Below are positions 1-5,279 of a DNA stretch of 8,737 nt, one piece after another. The number at the start of each line of letters is the position of its first letter. The first letter of the stretch is position 1. This stretch comes from Chloroflexota bacterium. Lineage in GTDB: Bacteria > Chloroflexota > Anaerolineae > Anaerolineales > Villigracilaceae. The stretch covers positions 1-8,737 of the forward strand of contig JAJYOO010000074.1 in NCBI GenBank assembly GCA_021796155.1, read 5' to 3'. A model generated the notes under the pieces. It was not told the DNA's origin and made no database searches. It saw only the letters and a list, made by a program, of their open reading frames with translations. A program made the position numbers and the translations under genes.

Positions 1-1
1 A

Positions 2-2419
2 TTTGGAAAACAAATCGTACAAGGTGTGGTCTTGCGATTTGTTGACCAACCATCCGTGCCCCAAACAAAAGAAATTATCGAGCGTGTTGATTCCGATCCA
101 GTGTTGACACAAGCGCAAATTGCTCTCGCTGAATCATTGGCAAAGTCAACGCTTTCGCCATTTTCATCTATTGTTGGACTCTTTTTGCCGACCGGCATCG
201 CGCAACAAGCAGATACGATATTCGAGATTCGCGATTCGAATCTCGATCTATCGAATATCGAATTATCTAATATCGCTTCCCGTTTGCTCAAGCTGTTGAA
301 AGATAAAGGCGCATTGCGCGGTCGTCAGATTGATCGTCACATCAGCAAAGTGGATTGGCGCAAAGCCGCGCAGTATCTGATTAAGCGCGGTGTGCTGACT
401 TCGCGATCTGTCTTGCCGCCAGCTAGTGTGCGACCAAAATTTGTCCGCACCGCGCAATTGTCTGTTTCGCCGGATGTGGCTGAAGCCGCCATGAATGATT
501 TGGGAAGCACTGAGTCCACGCGAACGCGCAGACAGAAAGCATTGCAATTCCTGATCAAGCAACCAGATGCAATAAACGTTTCTTGGGTTTATGCCGAAAG
601 CGGATGCAATCTCGCCGACTTACAGGAACTTGCTGAACGCGAATTGATCTTGTTGCGCGAGACAGAAATATGGCGCGATCCGTTGGCAGAGATTGAAGAT
701 CAGAGAATAGAGAATAGAGAAGTAGTTCTGACAGATGAACAACAACGAGCATGGCACAAAATCGAATCGGGATTTCGTCAACGTGCGGAAGGCAAAGCCG
801 TCAAACCTTTTCTATTGCAGGGCGTGACCGGTTCCGGCAAAACCGAGCTTTATATTCGCGCCGCACAAGAAGCAATTAAATGCAGTAAGCAAGTCATTAT
901 TCTTGTTCCGGAAATTTCACTCACGCCGCAAACCGTCCGACGATTTCTGGTGCGCTTTCCCGGGCAGGTTGGAATCGTCCACTCGAAACTTTCAGAGGGC
1001 GAACGTTATGACACATGGCGGCGCGCACGCGCGGGTCTGCTCAAAATTATCATCGGGCCGCGTAGCGCGCTCTTCGCGCCGTTGCCAAATGTCGGCCTGA
1101 TCGTTGTGGATGAATGTCACGATGCTTCGTATTATCAATCCGAGCCACCGTTTTATAACGCGATGTCCGCGTCTCAAACCTACGCGCGAATTTGTGGCGG
1201 CGTGTGCATCATGGGATCGGCGACGCCAAGCCTCATTCAACGGAATCAAGCCGATGTCGGAGAGAGTGTCCGCTTGGAATTGACTCAACGTATCGCTTCG
1301 GACTCCATAGCGGATTCCACTAAAGAGTTGGATTTGCCGCCGGTCCACATCGTTGATATGCGCGAGGAACTCAAATCAGGCAACCGCGGAATCTTTAGCC
1401 GCGAATTGGCCGACGCTCTGGCTTCGACTTTGAAGCGCGGCGAGCAGGCGATTCTATTTTTGAATCGACGCGGCACGGCAACGTATGTCTTCTGCCGTGA
1501 TTGTGGATACGTGGTCAAGTGCCCGCGCTGTGACGCGCCGCTGACTCTCCATGTCGAAAAGTTGAAAGGTTCTCAAGTTGGCAAGTTCAACGAAGACCTG
1601 CCAACCTTTCAATCTTCAAACATTCAAACTTTATTATGTCATCGTTGTGGTTATGAACGGCAAATGCCGAAGCGTTGCCCCGAATGCAGCGGCGCAAACA
1701 TTCGTGCGTATGGATTGGGGAGCGAAAAAGTTGAAGGCGAAGTGCAGGCTTTGTTTCCGAAGGCGCGCACGTTGCGCTGGGATTGGGAGACGACGCGCCA
1801 AAAAGAATCACATGAAATTATTTTGACTCATTTTGCATCGGGCCGCGCGGATGTTTTGATTGGGACTCAGATGTTAGCGAAAGGACTCGACCTGCCGCGC
1901 GTCACATTGGTGGGTATCGTGCTTGCGGACGTTGGATTATTTTTGCCCGATCCATTTGCGGCGGAACGCGTCTTTCAGGTTTTGACTCAGGTGGCAGGCC
2001 GCGCCGGTCGTTCGTCCCGCGGTGGACGCGTTGTTCTGCAAACGTTTGCTCCAGATCATTATGCGATTCAAGCTGCGGCGAAGCATGATGTCAATGGTTT
2101 TTATCAATACGAACTTGAACAGCGCAAGCGATTGGGATATCCGCCCTTTGCGCATTTGGTTCGATTCGAATTCCGTCATTACGACGCGGCGGTGGCTGAG
2201 ACCGAAGCGCGCAAGCTCGCGGCGAAGCTCCAGCGCCAGCTGACTTCTGAACGCCGAACACAGGTTACACTTATTGGCCCTGCTCCTTGTTTTTTCTCGA
2301 AGCTCAATGATGAATATCGTTGGCAGATCGTTTTGCGCGGCAGCGACCTTGAGCCGGTTTTATCGGGCAAAACTTTTCCCGGCTGGCGGATTGAAGTTGA
2401 ACCGGTAAGTTTGCTATAA
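2..2419 (+). CDS. priA: Primosomal protein N' (PriA), replication-restart helicase, 5' end missing
   Basis: Superfamily 2 helicase that reloads the replisome at stalled or broken forks. The reading frame is open from base 2 and the peptide before the first GTG (base 26), FGKQIVQG, already matches the PriA N-terminal DNA-binding domain, so about 40-50 residues are lost off the window. Residues counted from GTG 26: Walker A GVTGSGKTE 266-274; motif II DECH 362-365; GSAT 397-400; FLNRRG 478-483; eight zinc-binding cysteines 490, 493, 499, 502, 538, 541, 551, 554; IGTQMLAKG 612-620; QVAGRAGR 655-662; LGYPPF 703-708; C-terminal domain to 797. Odd points: DECH replaces the usual DEEH, and three repeat-derived stretches (about residues 64-84, 226-233, 513-535) lengthen linkers, one inside the zinc domain. 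All helicase motifs are intact, so it is probably functional. Confidence 0.96.
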   Translation, partial: FGKQIVQGVVLRFVDQPSVPQTKEIIERVDSDPVLTQAQIALAESLAKSTLSPFSSIVGLFLPTGIAQQADTIFEIRDSNLDLSNIELSNIASRLLKLLKDKGALRGRQIDRHISKVDWRKAAQYLIKRGVLTSRSVLPPASVRPKFVRTAQLSVSPDVAEAAMNDLGSTESTRTRRQKALQFLIKQPDAINVSWVYAESGCNLADLQELAERELILLRETEIWRDPLAEIEDQRIENREVVLTDEQQRAWHKIESGFRQRAEGKAVKPFLLQGVTGSGKTELYIRAAQEAIKCSKQVIILVPEISLTPQTVRRFLVRFPGQVGIVHSKLSEGERYDTWRRARAGLLKIIIGPRSALFAPLPNVGLIVVDECHDASYYQSEPPFYNAMSASQTYARICGGVCIMGSATPSLIQRNQADVGESVRLELTQRIASDSIADSTKELDLPPVHIVDMREELKSGNRGIFSRELADALASTLKRGEQAILFLNRRGTATYVFCRDCGYVVKCPRCDAPLTLHVEKLKGSQVGKFNEDLPTFQSSNIQTLLCHRCGYERQMPKRCPECSGANIRAYGLGSEKVEGEVQALFPKARTLRWDWETTRQKESHEIILTHFASGRADVLIGTQMLAKGLDLPRVTLVGIVLADVGLFLPDPFAAERVFQVLTQVAGRAGRSSRGGRVVLQTFAPDHYAIQAAAKHDVNGFYQYELEQRKRLGYPPFAHLVRFEFRHYDAAVAETEARKLAAKLQRQLTSERRTQVTLIGPAPCFFSKLNDEYRWQIVLRGSDLEPVLSGKTFPGWRIEVEPVSLL
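216..275. repeat. 7-bp-phased palindromic element inside priA
   Basis: CG dinucleotides recur at 216, 223, 230, 237 and 244, then, after a 1-bp slip, at 252 and 259. Arm 216-231 (cgatattcgagattcg) is complementary to 237-246 plus 255-260, with a 5-nt loop at 232-236 and an 8-nt bulge at 247-254. It encodes residues about 64-84, a linker after the LPTGIAQQAD segment where PriA proteins normally have a shorter, unrelated stretch. The frame is kept. The arm matches the sbcC element at 7053-7068 in 14 of 16 positions. Confidence 0.75.
702..722. repeat. Heptanucleotide tandem repeat (3 units) inside priA
   Basis: Three tandem copies of a 7-bp unit: agagaat, agagaat, agagaag. They encode part of the charged linker QRIENRE between the N-terminal domains and the helicase core, about 33 residues before Walker A. 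Three 7-bp units equal 21 bp, so adding or losing three units keeps the frame. Confidence 0.7.
1561..1629. repeat. 8-bp-phased inverted array inside the PriA zinc domain
   Basis: The left arm is four 8-bp units each beginning gtt (1561, 1569, 1577, 1585). The right arm is three units of type cttcaaac (1606-1613, 1614-1621, 1622-1629), the complementary sense. Direct pairings are ttgaaaggtt (1562-1571) with aacctttcaa (1603-1612), or gttggca (1577-1583) with tgccaac (1599-1605). It encodes about 23 residues between the second and third cysteine pairs, where PriA usually has only a few residues between the conserved LTLH and the next CxxC. Confidence 0.7.
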
Positions 2420-2420
2420 T
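2391..2420 (+). promoter_or_regulatory. Sigma70-type promoter for the DUF6159-like gene, inside the 3' end of priA
   Basis: A -35-like TTGAAG (2391-2396) and a perfect TATAAT -10 (2415-2420) are separated by 18 bp. Transcription would start near 2427, giving a leader of about 22 nt that carries the purine-rich ribosome-binding site ggagaaggag (2433-2442) ahead of ATG 2449. The -10 overlaps the priA stop codon (2417-2419). Inferred from sequence match only. Confidence 0.6.
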
Positions 2421-2448
2421 CAGTTCGATTTCGGAGAAGGAGAACTTT

Positions 2449-3357
2449 ATGCAGAGTCTGGCGCGTGGTTGGTCGTTTTTGCAGCAAGCCTGGCAAATGG
2501 CGTTCAAGGACACTGACCTGATTAAGCCGTCCATCTATGCCATGATCGTCGGCTTCGTTGTTTCAATTATCGGGATCGTCCCATTGATTGGGGCTGCGTT
2601 TATCCTAGGCGATAATAATCTTGTGGGGCAAGTTGTGATGTTCGTTATTGGCGCGATCCTGATTTTTGTTCATTACGTGGTGAGCTACATTTTCTCCGGC
2701 ATGACGGTTTACCTGATCTATGGTTATCTTGCTGAAGGTGATGGCCGCATGGACAAAGCCTGGGCGAAAGTCCAGCGCGAGTTCTGGCATATCATCAGCC
2801 TGGCCGCAGCTTCGACGTTGGTCAGTTTGTTCACCAGCGCGCTTCGTAATCGGAGCAACCGCTCGCGCAACGCCGTCGCTGGGATGATCGGTAGCGCGGT
2901 AGGGAGCATCCTCGAAACGGTCTGGACGGAAGCTTCTTATTTGATCCTGCCTGCAATGATGATCGAAGATGTCAATCTTGTGGACGGCGTTAAGCGCGCA
3001 ACATACATCGCAAAGAATAATCTGTTGCTGGTCGGTGTCAGCACCGTCGGCGTGAAATGGGTTACAGGTGCGATCAGCTTCGTTCTCGGCGCGATCGGAC
3101 TCGTGATCGGCGTCGGCCTCGGACTTGGAATCATTTCCGTCACCAATTCGAGCGTCGCGGGACTCGTAATTGGCATCGGCCTCGGCGCGTTGATTTTCTT
3201 TGTGTTCGTGATGATTGCCAGTGTCATCAGTTCCTATACGATGACGGCTTATAATACCTGTCTGTTCCTGTGGGCGCGTGATGTTGAAAAAGCGCAGGCT
3301 CAGGGACAGCCGATTCAAGTTGCGGCCCCGGCTCCTTTGGCGGCGGTTCTTCAATAA
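2449..3357 (+). CDS. Polytopic membrane protein, DUF6159-like, unknown function
   Basis: A 302-residue integral membrane protein. The start is well set: a strong Shine-Dalgarno (ggagaaggag, 2433-2442) lies 6 nt before ATG 2449. The N-terminal pattern SLARGWSFLQQAWQMAFKD, an amphipathic stretch with regularly placed Trp, resembles the DUF6159 family. Hydrophobic segments fall at about 29-52, 60-91, 113-132, 143-171, 191-230 and 235-275, some long enough for two passes. A charged loop lies at 92-111, and a basic patch RNRSNRSR (133-140) is probably cytoplasmic. Glycine-rich stretches (GVGLGLG, GIGLGAL) lie in the last segments. The C-terminal tail is short and Pro/Ala-rich. No catalytic motif is visible. 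It follows priA by 29 bp and precedes the phosphoribosyltransferase by 31 bp, so it is probably co-transcribed with the latter. Family assignment is from recall and is moderate. Confidence 0.85.
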   Translation: MQSLARGWSFLQQAWQMAFKDTDLIKPSIYAMIVGFVVSIIGIVPLIGAAFILGDNNLVGQVVMFVIGAILIFVHYVVSYIFSGMTVYLIYGYLAEGDGRMDKAWAKVQREFWHIISLAAASTLVSLFTSALRNRSNRSRNAVAGMIGSAVGSILETVWTEASYLILPAMMIEDVNLVDGVKRATYIAKNNLLLVGVSTVGVKWVTGAISFVLGAIGLVIGVGLGLGIISVTNSSVAGLVIGIGLGALIFFVFVMIASVISSYTMTAYNTCLFLWARDVEKAQAQGQPIQVAAPAPLAAVLQ

Positions 3358-3388
3358 TCATTTCTTTGCGGGCGGGTTGGATCATATA

Positions 3389-3907
3389 ATGAAGCCAGAA
3401 CAACGTCGTGAGATCATCAGTTGGGATGAGGTGGATCGTTTGGTGGATCACCTCATCCCACAGTTTCGTCGTGAGTTCACCGCGATGGTCATTATTACGC
3501 GCGGCGGAATCGTCCCCGGCGGATTGCTGGCGGATGCGATGAACATCACGCACATTCTCACGGCGGCTGTGGATTTCCCGGCGCAGATTGCCAGCGAGAA
3601 ATCTTCTCTCATGGCATGGCCGGAGTTCATTCAATTTCCCGCCGAAGACAAATTACGAAATCGTCCGACGTTGATTGTGGATGATGTTTGGGGTTCAGGT
3701 CGCACGATCACGTCTGTCAAGAATCGCGTGTCTGCTGCGGGCGGATTTCCCGAAACGTGTGTGTTGCATTTCAACCCATATCGCAGTTTGTTTGGCACGG
3801 TGCGCCCCGATTATTACGCGGCGATCACCGACGCCTTCATCATTTATCCTTGGGAGATTGACCGCGGCGTGGATAAGTTGATTCTCGGCGAAGAAGAGCC
3901 GCAATAA
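3389..3907 (+). CDS. Type I phosphoribosyltransferase, COG2236-like
   Basis: A 172-residue enzyme of the PRPP-dependent phosphoribosyltransferase fold. The 13-residue PRPP loop LIVDDVWGSGRTI lies at 95-107 with the paired acidic residues D98 and D99. The pyrophosphate loop RGGIVPGG lies at 38-45. The C-terminal signature TDAFIIYPWE (147-156) is typical of the small xanthine/hypoxanthine-type group COG2236, so a purine-salvage role (base plus PRPP to nucleotide) is likely but the base is not readable. ATG 3389 is chosen because family similarity begins at about the SWDEV segment (11-15). An in-frame ATG at 3278 would add a basic tail overlapping the upstream gene. The Shine-Dalgarno is poor (ggttgg at best). 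Codons 12-24 contain a perfect 12-bp inverted repeat. The gene is last in its unit and is followed at once by a terminator. Confidence 0.9.
   Translation: MKPEQRREIISWDEVDRLVDHLIPQFRREFTAMVIITRGGIVPGGLLADAMNITHILTAAVDFPAQIASEKSSLMAWPEFIQFPAEDKLRNRPTLIVDDVWGSGRTITSVKNRVSAAGGFPETCVLHFNPYRSLFGTVRPDYYAAITDAFIIYPWEIDRGVDKLILGEEEPQ
3422..3460. repeat. Perfect 12-bp inverted repeat in the 5' coding region of the phosphoribosyltransferase
   Basis: TGGGATGAGGTG (3422-3433) is exactly complementary to CACCTCATCCCA (3449-3460), with a 15-nt loop. It lies in codons 12-24, about 33 nt after the start, and could form a stable mRNA hairpin. The residues it encodes (WDEV and HLIP) look like normal family sequence, so it does not appear to be an insertion. 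Confidence 0.8.
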
Positions 3908-3911
3908 ATCA

Positions 3912-3945
3912 AAGCGACGCTTGATTAGGCGTCGCTTATTTTTTG
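3912..3945 (+). terminator. Intrinsic terminator, probably bidirectional, between convergent genes
   Basis: A 9-bp perfect stem, aagcgacgc (3912-3920) with gcgtcgctt (3929-3937), has an 8-nt loop and is followed by the T-rich run attttttg (3938-3945). It starts 4 nt after the phosphoribosyltransferase stop. Flanking aaatcaaa (3906-3913) and tttgattt (3942-3949) give a weaker U-rich tail for transcripts arriving from the minus-strand glycosyltransferase, which ends at 3982. Confidence 0.88.
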
Positions 3946-3981
3946 ATTTTGGCTGGTACCATTAAATTGATGAATCAAATC

Positions 3982-5145
3982 TCAAGGTTTATATTTTCTT
4001 CCTCGCCACGTCACGCCCTGACCCGATAACACTTTCCATGTTGATGTGAACATCATTGCCGCGAAGATCGCCGCGCCGAGCGGCGTGGTCAACGCGTACC
4101 AGCGCGGGATGTTCATTTTGTAAGCGACCCACGCGCGGATGAAAATCAAATAAGCCCAAACAGTTAATGATTCAACAATAATTCCAATGGCCATCCATGC
4201 GCCGTTATGAAAATACCAGAAGAATCCAAGCAATGGCCAGAGGGGCATGAATACTGCGGAGATTACCGAAACGAGCGCAGCAAATGCGCCGAGTGCCATC
4301 AATCCGCGCTGGTCACGCAGACCGAGATAAATATTTTTCGTCCAACCTTCCCACAACGTTGCGAACGACGTGTACATGCGCGTCCGAGCAACTTGCATTC
4401 CATCCGCGACGATCAAGCGATAACCGTTCCATTTGACCAGTTCCGAAATGGCTTTATCTTCCACAATTCGATCTTTGACGCGTTCGTGTCTGCCGATGGC
4501 ATCGTAGACGCTTCGTTTGATCATGATGAACTGTCCGTTCGCAATCGCGTCTTTTCTTTTCGGATCGTTGACTTTGCGCGGCGAGAATCCGACTGAGAGC
4601 GCGGTCATCACGAGCGGAAGTACGGCTCGTTCCCAAAATGTTTTTGCAATTTGAAACGTCATGATCGTGAATAAATCTGCGTCGGTCTCGACAGCTTTGG
4701 CGTAACATGATGTCAATGCTTCAGGGGCGAGAAACGTGTCGGCGTCAATGAAACATAACCAGTCGCCGCGCGCAGATTTTGCAGCTTGATATAAAGCATG
4801 AGGTTTGCCCGCCCAGCCGGAGGGGAGGTCCGAGCCGCTGATGATTTTTAATTTGTCGTTATGAGTTGCAAGCTCGCGAAGAATCTCCGACGTAGCGTCT
4901 GCCGAGCGGTCATCCATAACAATGATTTCAAAGTTTGGATATGTTTGAGCAAGTAGTGCTTCAACACAAGCTCGAATATTTTGTTCTTCATTTCGCGCGG
5001 GGACACAAACAGAGATAAAGGGTGATGGGATAAGGGATTTGTTAGTCGGCTTGACGATAATATCGAGGTGGTATTGATTGTGAAGCCAGTAAATGATAAT
5101 CAAACCGATAATAAAAGCGATAGTGGAGATAATGAAATAAATCAT
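3982..5145 (-). CDS. Membrane-bound family 2 glycosyltransferase (HpnB/CrtQ-like)
   Basis: A 387-residue GT-A glycosyltransferase that would move a sugar from a nucleotide-sugar donor to a lipid-type acceptor at the inner face of the membrane. An N-terminal membrane anchor spans 2-20. The nucleotide-binding start VPARNEE lies at 48-54, MDD at 77-79, the metal-binding DAD at 134-136, the acceptor-side ED at 229-230, and the basic QVARTR motif at 251-256. Three or so further membrane segments follow (about 283-303, 313-337, 353-371), then the tail VTWRGRKY, a pattern I associate with the HpnB and CrtQ branch. The acceptor (hopanoid, carotenoid or other) cannot be told, since no such pathway genes are present. 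ATG 5145 is chosen because the hydrophobic anchor begins there. A TTG at 5229 in the same frame would add 28 residues encoded by a repeat. No Shine-Dalgarno is visible. Confidence 0.88.
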   Translation of the reverse strand: MIYFIISTIAFIIGLIIIYWLHNQYHLDIIVKPTNKSLIPSPFISVCVPARNEEQNIRACVEALLAQTYPNFEIIVMDDRSADATSEILRELATHNDKLKIISGSDLPSGWAGKPHALYQAAKSARGDWLCFIDADTFLAPEALTSCYAKAVETDADLFTIMTFQIAKTFWERAVLPLVMTALSVGFSPRKVNDPKRKDAIANGQFIMIKRSVYDAIGRHERVKDRIVEDKAISELVKWNGYRLIVADGMQVARTRMYTSFATLWEGWTKNIYLGLRDQRGLMALGAFAALVSVISAVFMPLWPLLGFFWYFHNGAWMAIGIIVESLTVWAYLIFIRAWVAYKMNIPRWYALTTPLGAAIFAAMMFTSTWKVLSGQGVTWRGRKYKP

Positions 5146-5163
5146 GGATAAATTGATTCGCCC

Positions 5164-5256
5164 TGAGCGGAGCGTGTCGAAGTCGAAGGGTAGAGATAAC
5201 GTGTAATTTGCGCTTCGACTTTGGCCCAACGACCTCCGCTCACATCGTCCCGATGT
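5164..5256. repeat. GC-rich inverted-repeat element between sbcC and the glycosyltransferase
   Basis: Outer arms tgagcggag (5164-5172) and ctccgctca (5234-5242) and inner arms agtcgaag (5181-5188) and cttcgact (5213-5220) form a large imperfect hairpin. Next to it acatcg and cgatgt (5242-5247, 5251-5256) form a 6-bp stem around a 3-nt loop. The segment resembles the short CTGAGCGGAGTCGAAG-type palindromic repeats widespread in many bacterial genomes. No U-run follows in either direction, so it does not look like an ordinary terminator. It fills most of the 134-bp gap. Confidence 0.65.
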
Positions 5257-5279
5257 CCTTCAGGAGCGCGATGAATGGA

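Noticed and set aside
2605..3354. 249-residue antisense open frame opposite the DUF6159-like gene
   Set aside because: The product is an Asp/His/Arg-rich hydrophilic shadow of a hydrophobic membrane protein. The sense gene has a promoter and strong Shine-Dalgarno.
3278..3388. Longer N-terminus for the phosphoribosyltransferase from ATG 3278
   Set aside because: It would overlap the upstream gene by 80 nt and add an Arg-rich tail not expected in this family.
3385..3390. TATAAT overlapping the phosphoribosyltransferase ATG as a promoter
   Set aside because: A start about 7 nt downstream would fall inside the coding region and there is no -35 at the right distance. The gene is better explained by read-through from 2427.
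5242..5256. Hairpin downstream of sbcC as an intrinsic terminator
   Set aside because: Only a 6-bp stem and no U-run on either strand. It fits the neighbouring repeat element better.
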